From Bryopsis sp. KO-2023 (Eukaryota; Chlorophyta; Ulvophyceae; Bryopsidales; Bryopsidaceae), in assembly GCA_030272585.1 (NCBI GenBank), contig BSYQ01000014.1, positions 558,001-622,000 of the forward strand: a stretch of 64,000 nt of DNA, written 5' to 3'. Below are positions 32,601 to 41,756 of the stretch, in pieces; position 1 is the stretch's first letter, and the number at the start of each line of letters is the position of its first letter. A program made the translations under genes and the position numbers. The notes beneath the pieces are model-generated. The model ran no database searches and had not been told where the DNA came from. It saw nothing but the letters and a program-made list of their open reading frames with translations.

Positions 32601-32885
32601 CTTCACGGTTTGGAGATCGATGCTGTGGACTTGAGTGATAGAGACGTGCCTTTGAACGAGAGGTATTGTCCGTTTTGTTTGGCCGCTGGGGTTTCGACGC
32701 CTGAAAACGAGGTGCATTTTCTTTTTGCTTGTCCGCTTTATGTGCGGTTGCGTGTGAACTCGGTCGTGGAAGAGAGTCGTGGCTCTCTATTTCGTTTGTT
32801 TAATTGTCCGGGGCAGGTTCGTGTGGCTGTTTATATTCGCCGGGCGCTCGCCTTGCGTAGGGAGTGGTTGGACGCTCGTTCGTAG
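29601..32885 (+). CDS. LINE-A ORF2: APE endonuclease-reverse transcriptase (intact)
   Basis: 1094 codons in frame with ORF1. Endonuclease: GTWNLRS (catalytic Asn, about residue 14), LQEIGD (Glu), GDFNGHTG (Asp/Asn), LLDYVVGS, SDHRAVVL (Asp-His). RT: YRPIMLCTVWYKL, QAGFRRGCET, LSMDLAKAYDSVHH, RQGCPFSPLL, MIFADDTL (catalytic Asp pair), LKYLGVVF. The C-terminus has CPFC-x12-H-x4-C. It nicks DNA and copies the RNA by target-primed reverse transcription (family knowledge). No ATG precedes the catalytic WN motif; the first is at 29667. Expression by readthrough of the UAG, giving a roughly 1480-residue fusion, is therefore the simplest model. Confidence 0.88.
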   Translation, partial: GCGRPIFLRLGTWNLRSATVGKMACLIELLDRIDVLVLQEIGDTGLLSNLPHFTAHFLERDARRRSGGVAVLVRNTVEAHVSFLQDAYIGSSVIAFSLVFGSFSLTVFGVYLPSPSSSYSDQSVWDDLESAVLSRRSENVVLLGDFNGHTGTEVDGEDVGFQARSNCDRSAVSWNGRRLLSLCQAAGVRIFNGRVRGDLVGECTFRQQGVWSLLDYVVGSESILSDWDVSLFVEPDPPLHISDHRAVVLTVAFSQVWDQAVDRGRYRMAARDQQRLARFLRCNRDSLLSGIDSGASVDCVARSVSAVVTTQLVKRSSSVPARRVSRQPWYNQACIDALREYRRAWRAYLRRPESPDLAVDARRLRNRYFAVLAREKRQFDLGYGDYMQRLFKEDSKRFHSTLFPRQKRASDAVTLDDWHKHFTEFFEASSLDTDDPEPHVDIRSDVLGRDDLVTPFTDVEVKQAVRKLKLGTCAGADSWTPAFFKGQGLQEAWLPLLLALFNRCLRERRVPRSWLFGMVRPIYKNRGHRSDPIRYRPIMLCTVWYKLFVYTLMERVAPVLDPVRHPTQAGFRRGCETVTWILLAWGLIFWAKKTGNLLFLLSMDLAKAYDSVHHDRLWLHLRRMGLHPWLIELVRYMYQNSSAVVRGTRGCSRSFEMRRGVRQGCPFSPLLYTCYHDNFPLLLERLDLERVVFDLVKIVAMIFADDTLVPLRDEEGVQAVGDLTLRFEQDWHIKTNHEKTEVLAVNPGSRTSVSFGGHDVPLQRTLKYLGVVFYDGPGDVNVFREHISKVLCAGNVAVGRLRARAFEIGLRDPRTLVALFKMYVLGKVQYAAPVWVFFLTQQHKRELNDLLVRYLKSVLRLPTRALKNFVYLECGVLPVTFYLYRNALKFWNRLMQLPATHPTRAMLFWLRGQPDSRRSWWVQFRDMVRRFVPQFDGFVEVDVATWARAYKADIVGQLRSRHPRIVAYYNRFKPTFCYTNALSSFTDLGLRTTWVRFRARLHGLEIDAVDLSDRDVPLNERYCPFCLAAGVSTPENEVHFLFACPLYVRLRVNSVVEESRGSLFRLFNCPGQVRVAVYIRRALALRREWLDARS

Positions 32886-33201
32886 TGGGCTTGTAGCGAC
32901 TGGTGGTGTTTGTTTTTCGTTGTTCTGGATGTTTCGTTTGATGGGGAAGTTGGTGTTCTTCGTTGTTTGCTTTGTTTGTTGGGCGCTCGCTCCGGGTTTC
33001 TGAGTTGGAAGCGACCGATTCTTGTGTTTGGTTTTATGTTTTGACGTTTGGGCTCTTTCTTGAGTTTCGATTGGGGATTTCTGGTTTCAGAGACGTTGGA
33101 ACTTTTTTGTTTTAGGAGATTTTGTTCATTTAGGAGTTGATTACATTCAGAGGCTTTTGCCTTGCTTCGAACGTTGGGACACGATTCACTCATGTATGTC
33201 G

Positions 33202-33229
33202 TTGCAACAGGGCGGTTTGCCCTACGCAA
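33202..33229 (+). promoter_or_regulatory. LINE 3'-terminal stem-loop
   Basis: TTGC-aac-AGGGC-ggttt-GCCCT-ac-GCAA, just before TTGTAAT and the tail. LINE-B has the same fold with altered loop and flank bases. Similar 3' stem-loops are the RT recognition site in stringent LINEs, so this is probably the template-recognition element (inference). Confidence 0.6.
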
Positions 33230-33398
33230 CTTGTAATCCTTGTATCCTTGTACAGCGGTGCTGTGCTGTGCGTCGTTTATTCAATTTGCCGGGTCAGTAT
33301 CGGGTGGCCGTTTACCTTCGTCGGGCGTTGGATTTTCGCTCTCAGTGGCTTGAGGCTCAGCCGTGACGTGGTTTTTATTCGTTTGTTTTGTGTTTGTT

Positions 33399-35127
33399 TG
33401 CCGGCGACGCATCCCACGCGGGCGATGCTGTTCTGGTTGCGTGGTCAGCCGGATTCTCGGCGTTCTTGGTGGGTCCAGTTTCGTGATATGGTGAGACGCT
33501 TTGTTCCACAGTTCGATGGGTTTGTGGAGGTGGACGTGGCGACCTGGGCGCGTGCCTATAAGGCAGATATTGTGGGTCAGTTGCGTTCTCGACATCCGCG
33601 TATCGTGGCGTATTACAATCGGTTCACACCGACGTTTTGTTACACGAAGGCGCTGTCTTCTTTTACGGATTTGGGTTTGCGTACGACTTGGGTGCGTTTT
33701 CGGGCTCGTCTTCACGGTTTGGAGATCGATGCTGTGGACTTGAGTGATAGAGACGTGCCTTTGAACGAGAGGTATTGTCCGTTTTGTTTGGCCGCTGGGG
33801 TTTCGACGCCTGAAAACGAGGAAACAAGGAAACAAGGATTACAAGTTGCGTAGGGCAAACCGCCCTGTTGCAACGACATACATGAGTGAATCGTGTCCCA
33901 ACGTTCGAAGCAAGGCAAAAGCCTCTGAATGTAATCAACTCCTAAAGGAACAAAATCTCCTAAAACAAAAAAGTTCCAACGTCTCTGAAACCAGAAATCC
34001 CCAATCGAAACTCAAGAAAGAGCCCAAACGTCAAAACATAAAACCAAACACAAGAATCGGTCGCTTCCAACTCAGAAACCCGGAGCGAGCGCCCAACAAA
34101 CAAAGCAAACAACGAAGAACACCAACTTCCCCATCAAACGAAACATCCAGAACAACGAAAAACAAACACCACCAGTCGCTACAAGCCCACTACGAACGAG
34201 CGTCCAACCACTCCCTACGCAAGGCGAGCGCCCGGCGAATATAAACAGCCACACGAACCTGCCCCGGACAATTAAACAAACGAAATAGAGAGCCACGACT
34301 CTCTTCCACGACCGAGTTCACACGCAACCGCACATAAAGCGGACAAGCAAAAAGAAAATGCACCTCGTTTTCAGGCGTCGAAACCCCAGCGTCCAAACAA
34401 AACGGACAATACCTCTCGTTCAAAGGCACGTCTCTATCACTCAAGTCCACAGCATCGATCTCCAAACCGTGAAGACGAGCCCGAAAACGCACCCAAGTCG
34501 TACGCAAACCCAAATCCGTAAAAGAAGACAACGCGTTCGTGTAACAAAACGTCGGTTTGAACCGATTATAATACGCCACGATACGCGGATGTCGGGAACG
34601 CAATTGACCCACAATATCTGAAAACGAGGTGCATTTTCTTTTTGCTTGTCCGCTTTATGTGCGGTTGCGTGTGAACTCGGTCGTGGAAGAGAGTCGTGGC
34701 TCTCTGTTTCGTTTGTTTAATTGTCCGGGGCAGGTTCGTGTGGCTGTTTATATTCGCCGGGCGCTCGCCTTGCGTAGGGAGTGGTTGGACGCTCGTTCGT
34801 AGTGGGCTTGTCGCGACTGGTGGTGTTTGTTTTTCGTTGTTCTGGATGTTTCGTTTGATGGGGAAGTTGGTGTTCTTTGTTGTTTGCTTTGTTTGTTGGG
34901 CGCTCGCTCTGGGTTTCTGAGTTGGAAGCGACCGATTCTTGTGTTTGGTTTTATGTTTTGACGTTTGGGCTCTTTCTTGAGTTTCGATTGGGGATTTCTG
35001 GTTTCAGCGACGTTGGAACTTTTTTGTTTTAGGAGATTTTGCGACGTTGGGACACAATTCACTCATGTATGTCGTTGCAACAGGGCGGTTTGCCCTACGC
35101 AACTTGTAATTCTGTTTCTGTTTCTGT
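33399..35127 (+). mobile_element. LINE-A copy, 5'-truncated, itself split
   Basis: Plus strand, ORF2 from LPATHPTRAML, with pieces 33399-33821 and 34618-35127 and a (TCTGTT)n tail. It is interrupted by a minus-strand LINE-A with duplication CTGAAAACGAGG. The two halves together cover the C-terminal ORF2 and 3' UTR. Confidence 0.85.
33822..34617 (-). mobile_element. LINE-A copy, 5'-truncated (TSD CTGAAAACGAGG)
   Basis: CTGAAAACGAGG at 33810-33821 and 34618-34629. Contains the tail, 3' UTR and about 140 codons of the ORF2 C-terminus (34190-34612). Carries the CPFCLDAG variant also seen at 23080, so these copies share a close source. Confidence 0.9.
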
Positions 35128-35412
35128 TTTGTTTTTTTGGTTTCGTTTGTTGGTCGTTTGTGGTGGGCGTTTGACAGTAGTTTTCGCTCTCCTTTTGGTT
35201 GTTGCTTGGTGTTCCAGGTTTCTTTTTCTTGGGAACGTTTTTGGCAATACTTTCTGATACATTAATAACCTAGTGATGGGTCTCTCGTTGATTGTATTGG
35301 GGTTTTATTGGAGACTTCATCTTCTGTGGACTTTTGGACATGGCTGAGACATTGTATGTGGTTGCAACAGGGCGGATTTGCCCTTCGCAACATGTAATTT
35401 CTGTTTCTGTTT

Positions 35413-35617
35413 CTGTGCTGTGCATTGTAATGCTGCAATCAGAACCGCACAGACTAAATGTCTGACTGCCACCCTGGCAGCACCAGAACCACCGAATACG
35501 CACATCAAATCCTGACCACTCAAAAGAGTACAGCTAAGCCAAGTACCTCCACAACCACGAAACTACCCGCCCTGTGCCCAACTGCCGCATAAACTTTTCA
35601 ACTGACGTTGAAGACAT
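35413..35617 (-). mobile_element. DIRS 5'-terminal fragment
   Basis: The last roughly 205 bp of the DIRS/556-bp element 5' end, terminating GAAGACAT (plus strand) at 35617. Its inner end abuts the LINE-B tail. Confidence 0.8.
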
Positions 35618-36493
35618 GTGTACTAGCAACGTCCATAAAAGGCGTTGGTACACTCTTTCTGGAGTTCTCGAATTCTAGAGGAAGACTTTCACTGCCACTG
35701 AAAGTCAAGCAGCACAACAGGAGGTCAAACCGAGGAGCCAGAAATGGTAGCTCCCACAGTTGCAGAGTTGCAAAGGGAGTTGGTTTTGTTGAGAACCCAG
35801 CAAGAAAATTTTCAGAAAGAGGTCGAAAGCCGCAGAGGTGCTAAAAGGTCCACGGTTGGAAAACCGGACAAGTTCGATGGACAATGTCCATGGGCTGAGC
35901 ACAAGGTGACCTTAGAAATTTTCTGGATTGCTGAGGGTGTGCCTCGTTCCGAGTGGGGTAAAATAGGTCCAACCTATTTGGGTCCCAAGGGGATCAAACA
36001 CCTCATTGCACGTGTGGGTGAGGACAGTGTGTCCCAAGGTGCCCTATCGTGGGAGGATATGTGTACCGCCATGGATGATGGTAGTTTTGGTGAGTTGGCT
36101 ACAGAGTATGCCATAACTCAAAAACTAGCCACATTCAGGGTCCCTGAATCAGGGACCATATCAATCGGAAATGTGACACTGGAGAGTATGTTCGTCAGAT
36201 GGACACATACTTTACCCTGCGTAAGACCAAGGTGGATGATATCACCAAGATTTGGTTCTTACACCGCAACTTGCACAGTGTGTTGAAAGAAGCGGTTGCA
36301 ACGGATACATCGGGAAAGGAATGGACCTCGTATGAGGGTTTCCGATCTCATGTGTTGGCAAAAGGGGTTTCGCACGATGAGCGAACGCCAGTGTTGTCAC
36401 AGAAGAGTGACGAAGAGGACAAAAAGATCTCTTCCAGCACCTGATCCTGCACAAGAGATTTTGCCTGAAGCTACACTTCCAACCGCAGATGAA

Positions 36494-37846
36494 ACAAGGA
36501 AACAAGGAAACAAGGATTACAAGTTGCGTAGGGCAAACCGCCCTGTTGCAACGACATACATGAGTGAATTGTGTCCCAACGTTCGAAGCAAGGCAAAAGC
36601 CTCTGGATGTAATCAACTCCTAAAGAGAAACAAATCAACGAAGAAAAAGTTCAGCGAGGAACAAATCCTCAAGCTGAACACCAGCCCAAGCCAAACCAAA
36701 ACAGCAGCGAGTGACAAACACTCAAACTGCTGAAATGACCGAACAGGACGCAATCTAGAAAACGAGAAGACCAAACCAAGCGAGGGACCAACCCTCAAGC
36801 CGCTACTCAGCCCAGGCGAAACCAGAAACTAAAAAACAAACATCGAAAACCCTCCAACCTATGCCAGCCCAGACCAAGCAAAACAATAACATAAAAAGAA
36901 CCAAAGAAAAAGTCCAGCGAGGAACAAATCCTCAAGCTGAACACCAGCCCAAGCCAAGCCAAAACAGCAGCGAGTGACAAACACTCAAACCACTGAGATG
37001 GCCTAACAGGACGCAATCTAGAAAACGAGAAAACCAAACCAGACGAGGGACCAACCCTCAAGCCGCTACTCAGCCCAGGCGAAACCAGAAAAGAAAATAA
37101 TCACCAAAAGAGACGAGCGAGGAACAAATCCTCCAACCCGTGCCAGCCCAGACCAAGCATAACAACAACATAAGCAGAACCGAAGAAAAATCCAGCGAGG
37201 AACATTTATCCAACATAACGCAATCAAGATAGCAATAAACCGAAACCAATCACAAGACGATACTGAGCAAACCCATTGCAAAAAGCCACCAACCCAGCAG
37301 AAAATGGAAGAAAACCATGCTATGGATTGTCTCGAGCAAGAACCGAAAGAAGGTTGTCCAACTGAACATTCACACTGCGCATCTGTTCCACCAATTCCTG
37401 TTTGCAGATATCAAGCTCAGACTTAGCTTGCTCTAATTCCTCAGAAGGAACGTGATCCTCAAGATCACGTATCATCTGGTCACACTGCGCAAGACGCGAT
37501 TCCATTCTCGTTTTCACAGCACGACAACAATCCACAGCAGAAGCAGCCAATCCAAGAAAGCCATCCTCAGTAACAGCAACTGTCGAGGAACAAGCAGCAT
37601 CAGCACCCGGAACAGCAGGAGAAACCACAGCAGCAGGGGCAGCAACAGCACAATCCAAAGCAAAAGGAGGCAATGCAAGGCACTCAGAGGCAGCCTCAGC
37701 AACAACAGCAGTCGAGGAATCAACAGCAACAGGGGCTGAAGCGCCACAATCCACAGCCACATGTCCACGTGCCCCACAGACGTAGCATTTTGCTCGAGAA
37801 CGACGAGGCTGACGAGGCATCACGAATGACGTCACGGCACGTCACG
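36494..37846 (-). mobile_element. LINE-C: RT-less element with zinc-knuckle ORF (TSD GCAGATGAA)
   Basis: GCAGATGAA at 36485-36493 and 37847-37855. The 3' terminal roughly 115 bp are the same as LINE-A, with a (CCTTGTTT)n tail. Upstream is a 3' UTR with an imperfect duplication of about 260 bp (36646-36830 against 36908-37090) and then one ORF (37320-37820). No RT is present. The sequence suggests a non-autonomous element moved by LINE-A enzymes. Confidence 0.75.
37320..37820 (-). CDS. LINE-C ORF: CCHC zinc-knuckle, coiled-coil protein
   Basis: 166 codons from ATG at 37820 (MPRQPRRSRAKC). A basic N-terminus is followed at once by a zinc knuckle CYVCGARGHVAVDC (C-x2-C-x4-H-x4-C), an Ala/Val-rich low-complexity middle, and a C-terminal heptad region (MESRLAQCDQMIRDLEDH...). 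This composition resembles nucleocapsid or ORF1-type RNA-binding proteins, but in unusual order: knuckle first, coiled coil last. The element may be 5'-truncated, in which case this could be the C-terminus of a longer protein. An in-frame TGA lies about 20 nt upstream of the ATG. Confidence 0.6.
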   Translation of the reverse strand: MPRQPRRSRAKCYVCGARGHVAVDCGASAPVAVDSSTAVVAEAASECLALPPFALDCAVAAPAAVVSPAVPGADAACSSTVAVTEDGFLGLAASAVDCCRAVKTRMESRLAQCDQMIRDLEDHVPSEELEQAKSELDICKQELVEQMRSVNVQLDNLLSVLARDNP

Positions 37847-37969
37847 GCAGATGAACCTGAACCTGAACCTGAACCTGAGGGACCCTCTGAGCAGCTGCCA
37901 GAAAACCCGTGGAGTATGACGGAGGAGGAGTCTGTTTATGAACCTGAACCTGTGCTTCACCCTGGTGGA

Positions 37970-38335
37970 AGAGGCTCCCCCCCAAACATGTTCAGACCTG
38001 CTGGAGCTGGTGGAAGAGGGCCACCCCCCAATCTGTTCAGAGCTGCTGAAGCTGGTGGAAGAGGGCCACCCCCCAATCTGTTCAGAGCTGCTGAAGCTGG
38101 TGGAAGAGGGCCACCCCCCAATCTGTTCAGAGCCGCTGAAGCTGGTGGAAGAGGGCCACCCCCCAACGTGTTCAGAGCTGCTGAAGCTGGTGGAAGAGGG
38201 CCACCCCCCAACGTGTTCAGAGCTGCTGAAGCTGGTGGAAGAGGGCCACCCCCCAACATGTTCAGAGCTGCTGAAGCTGGTGGAAGAGGGCCACCCCCAA
38301 ACATGTTCAGAGCTGCTGGAGCTGGTGGAAGGGGG
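37970..38335 (+). repeat. 45-bp tandem repeat, eight units, within gag-like gene
   Basis: Eight 45-bp units encode the 15-residue repeat GGRGPPPN(L/V/M)FRAAEA. All frames are open because 45 is divisible by three. The frame given is the one continuous with both flanking coding pieces. Confidence 0.88.
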
Positions 38336-38488
38336 AATGTTGGTGGATGGGAATTCGGGGGAGGCGGCAGGAACAGGAACAGAGCAGGTCAGGGTGGTCA
38401 GGGTGGTCAGGGTGGCCAGGGTGGTCATGGTGGTCAGAGGCAGGCAAACCCCAGACCCCCATTGATGGACAGGTGGCCCATGGACTTT

Positions 38489-39174
38489 AACAAGGAAACA
38501 AGGATTACAAGTTGCGTAGGGCAAACCGCCCTGTTGCAACGACATACATGAGTGAATCGTGTCCCAACGTTCGAAGCAAGGCAAAAGCCTCTGAATGTAA
38601 TCAACTCCTAAATGAACAAAATCTCCTAAAACAAAAAAGTTCCAACGTCTCTGAAACCAGAAATCCCCAATCGAAACTCAAGAAAGAGCCCAAACGTCAA
38701 AACATAAAACCAAACACAAGAATCGGTCGCTTCCAACTCAGAAACCCAGAGCGAGCGCCCAACAAACAAAGCAAACAACAAAGAACACCAACTTCCCCAT
38801 CACACGAAACATCCAGAACAACGAAAAACAAACACCACCAGTCGCTACAAGCCCACTACGAACGAGCGTCCAACCACTCCCTACGCAAGGCGAGCGCCCG
38901 GCGAATATAAACAGCCACACGAACCTGCCCCGGACAATTAAACAAACGAAACAGAGAGCCACGACTCTCTTCCACGACCGAGTTCACACGCAACCGCACA
39001 TAAAGCGGACAAGCAAAAAGAAAATGCACCTCGTTTTCAGGCGTCGAAACCCCAGCGGCCAAACAAAACGGACAATACCTCTCGTTCAAAGGCACGTCTC
39101 TATCACTCAAGTCCACAGCATCGATCTCCAAACCGTGAAGACGAGCCCGAAAACGCACCCAAGTCGTACGCAAA
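38489..39174 (-). mobile_element. LINE-A copy, 5'-truncated (TSD CCCATGGACTTT)
   Basis: CCCATGGACTTT at 38477-38488 and 39175-39186. Contains a (GGAAACAA) tail, 3' UTR and about 110 codons of the ORF2 C-terminus. It interrupts the gag-like gene. Confidence 0.9.
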
Positions 39175-39640
39175 CCCATGGACTTTGATGGACAACCTTG
39201 CATCAACGACAGTGAGGGGTACCCTCGGCGCAGGCAGGCCCCCTTGCGAAGGATCATGTCTGAACGGAGCAGGGAACAGCGCAGAGCTGCCCAGCGAGAG
39301 AGAGCCAACATGCAGACGGAGTATGCCTTCTTCCCCGACTTCACCATCCAATTCCCGATAACCTTCGCCTCCATGCCCCATCTGAATCAGTTCGTGCAAA
39401 ACGTATACCTGCAGAACTGTTACGCTCTCCACAGAGTCCGTGAAGGCCTCTTCCACCATCAGACCCGTTTGGAGGACCGAAATGTAATGAGGGACCTGGA
39501 TACTGGCTCGGTCGACTTTACACCTATCCCTGAAGACCGCACACGTGTGTATCGGGTCAGGGTTGGACCGGATGGGAGGTTGGTGGAGGAGGAGGAGCCA
39601 AATTAAAGAAACTGTTTTGAGTCACCATAAATAGAGGGTT

Positions 39641-39958
39641 ATCTGTTATCTGTTATCTGTTTTTTGATTCACGTAATGAACCATGAACCAGTCTGTTATC
39701 TGTTATCTGTTTTTTGATTCACGTAATGAACCATGAACCAGTCTGTTATCTGTTATCTGTTTTTTGATTCACGTAATGAACCATGAACCATAAACAGAGG
39801 GTTATCTGTGTGGGCTGAATCAGTGCTGGAATCTGTGGAAACCTCTGAAACTTTTTGTTTTGTTTGAGTCATGTAATGAACCATGAACCATAAACAGAGG
39901 GTTATCTGTGTGGGCTGAATCAGTGCTGGAATCTGTGGAAACCTCTGAAACTTTTTGA
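39641..39958. repeat. Tandem repeats downstream of the gag-like gene
   Basis: Three copies of a 50-bp unit (TTATCTGTTATCTGTTTTTT...CATGAACCAGTC) grade into two copies of a unit of about 100 bp beginning CATGAACCATAAACAGAGGG. Non-coding. Confidence 0.8.
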
Positions 39959-40122
39959 CAAGCATTCAAAAAAGTTTGGATTACATACCCATACCAAAAC
40001 AAACAAAACTCGGGGCAAATCACACCAGGTCAAGATGCAGATTGTCTGATCCATCACCCCAAACAGAGAACATACCCGGCACTATGGGAAATCGCGGTCT
40101 GTGCGGGGTGTTTTGCAGACCC

Positions 40123-40494
40123 CGCACAGAACCTTGACCACCCATGCACAGGGCAAACAACACCCCGCACGGCTCTGTGCCCCGGTTTGGCCCCGTTTTT
40201 TGCGGGGTCCCGAATTAACCCCGCACAGACTGGTACCCCGCACACAGAACCTGACGTCTTTCCCGTTGTGGGACCCCGTACAGATGAAACATAGCCCCGT
40301 ACAGTGTGCGGGGCAGCCTATTCTCTGTACGGGGGTGCCGTGCGGGGTGGATATGAAAGACGTCAGGTTCTGTGTGCGGGGTACCAGTCTGTGCGGGGTT
40401 AATTCGGGACCCCGCAAAAAACGGGGCCAAACCGGGGCACAGAGCCGTGCGGGGTGTTGTTTGCCCTGTGCATGGGTGGTCAAGGTTCTGTGCG
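40123..40494. repeat. Perfect 140-bp inverted repeat, CTGTGCGGGG family
   Basis: Arms 40123-40262 and 40355-40494 are exact reverse complements by eye, with a 92-bp spacer that itself contains CCCCGTACAG...CTGTACGGGG. The arms and flanks (40100-40720) are studded with CTGTGCGGGG in both orientations. A possible terminus, GGCACTATGGGAAA, is at 40078-40091; its reverse complement occurs at 46017-46030 beside another CCCCGCACAG motif. Likely a foldback element. Confidence 0.8.
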
Positions 40495-41745
40495 AATCAT
40501 GGACCACCCCGCACAAGGGGGCCAGGACCTCGCACAGTTGTGCGGGGTCTCTGTGCGGGGTGAGTGTAAATAGCGTGTGCGGGCCCCTTCGATGTGTGTG
40601 CGGGGTGATTGTAAAAAGTTTGTGCCGGTGTTTTTGGGTCCTGTGCGGGGTGAGGGAAAATAGCGTGTGCGGGCTCCTTTGATGTGTGTGCGGGGTGATT
40701 GTAGAAACACATGTGTGCAGGTTGAAGTCGACAATGTGGTGTTACAATGAAACAATAATGACAAACCCCCTTTGAATTGTAGACCTCATTTTATGATCGA
40801 AGACTTCCCATTCCCACTTATTCCAAAAAAGAAATAGAAACCAAAAAAATAGCCCAAAACCATGAACTCTGATCCTGCCATTCCGACCTTGCGCTTGTCT
40901 TTCAGTAATATAGAGCTCGTTGAACATAGAAATACTCAGCATCTGACCCACTTCCAACCGTCTTTCAATGTTTTTTTGAGCAAAGCAGAATAAGGCACAT
41001 GAGGTGCAATTGTTCAAATGTTCATAATAACTGCAACATATGTTGTCACGTGCATATGAATCCGGGTTCACTGAGGTTGCGAAAGTCTTAATAAAGTCTG
41101 TTTCCTGAATCAAAACCAAATACAAAAAACGTTTTTTAAGAAAACAATGCGCACGTCCGATACCAGAAACAAAACAAGCATGTTGCACCATAGTCGAAAA
41201 AAGGGGGGGCGGAAATCACCCTATCCAGCTGCCCTTTGCAATTGTTGTTACCTTTTTTTCATGGGGTGGGCAGGCTGCCCATTCTAACACACCTCCATCT
41301 TCCTTTTTCTGCTGGGATTAGTCTTTTTGATCCTCCGACCGAGCGGGCTGGCATTCTCGAATAATCTTCACTGTACCTCATCTTTACGGACAAAAGAATA
41401 CATCCCCCCTCCCATAGACCCATGAGCTGATTAGCCCAGCCATCGAATCCCTCACTGCCTGGCAGACAAAACCAGCTGTCAACCCCCCCCCCCCAACCCA
41501 AAGGAAAGGCCTGCCCAATCAACAAGAACTAGGATCTGGTGTGTACTGTATCATGCGAATTTTGTACATTTCCTGCGTCCAAGGGTTGGAATAAATCAAT
41601 TATTTCAAGATAACTAAAAGCGACCTCAACATTTTTTCTTTTCTGCCTATTTCCATTACTGCAAAAAAGGTTCCTGCTACATGAAATGCATCTTGCTGAT
41701 GCACCCACAGCATAAATCCCTGTAACACATCAGGGCATTTTTTTT
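40495..41745. other. CTGTGCGGGG repeats, then unassigned sequence
   Basis: 40545-40710 holds two copies of a GTGCGGGGTGA...GTGTGCGGGGTGATTGTA unit of about 110 bp. From about 40730 to 41745 the sequence matches nothing else in the window. An open minus-strand stretch (40742-41191) shows no recognisable domain and is not called as a gene. Confidence 0.5.
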
Positions 41746-41756
41746 GTTTTTCAACA

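Larger units (their letters stand above)
27528..33250 (+). mobile_element. LINE-A, full-length copy (TSD TACAGCGGTG)
   Basis: 5.7-kb complete non-LTR retrotransposon: 20-bp array, leader, 15-bp array, ORF1 (28437-29600), ORF2 (29601-32885), a roughly 350-bp 3' UTR with terminal stem-loop, and a CCTTGTATCCTTG tail. It inserted in a DIRS leader. TACAGCGGTG is at 33251-33260 on the right; on the left it stands three times in tandem (27498-27527). Both ORFs are open, so this may be a recently active master copy. Confidence 0.92.
33272..35414 (+). mobile_element. LINE-B copy, split by nested LINE-A copies
   Basis: Plus-strand LINE-B. 33272-33398 encodes the end of ORF2 (RRLFNLPGQYRVAVYLRR...) and 35128-35414 is its 3' UTR with stem-loop and (TTTCTG)n tail. 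A LINE-A copy sits between, at about 33399-35127. Confidence 0.82.
35744..39606 (+). pseudogene. Gag-like gene, interrupted by LINE-C and LINE-A
   Basis: Coding pieces: 35744-36493, 37847-38488 and 39187-39606. It starts MVAPTVAELQRE with a coiled-coil segment, then KPDKFDG and a retrotransposon-gag-type helical domain. A pair of compensating frame changes (near 36180 and 36420) lies in this part. After the first insertion come EP-dipeptides, eight 15-residue repeats (GGRGPPPNLFRAAEA), a Gly/Gln tract, and a conserved-looking C-terminus (QTEYAFFPDFTIQF) ending EEEEPN and TAA. No zinc knuckle, protease or RT follows. It may be a gag-only element or a captured gag gene. Both insertions have clean duplications, so the original reading order is certain. 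Confidence 0.65.

Noticed and set aside
37320-37835. Opposite-strand Gln-rich ORF over the LINE-C gene (37673 on)
   Set aside because: The minus-strand frame has a canonical zinc knuckle. The plus-strand Gln run upstream of the gag-like frame is its shadow within the insertion.
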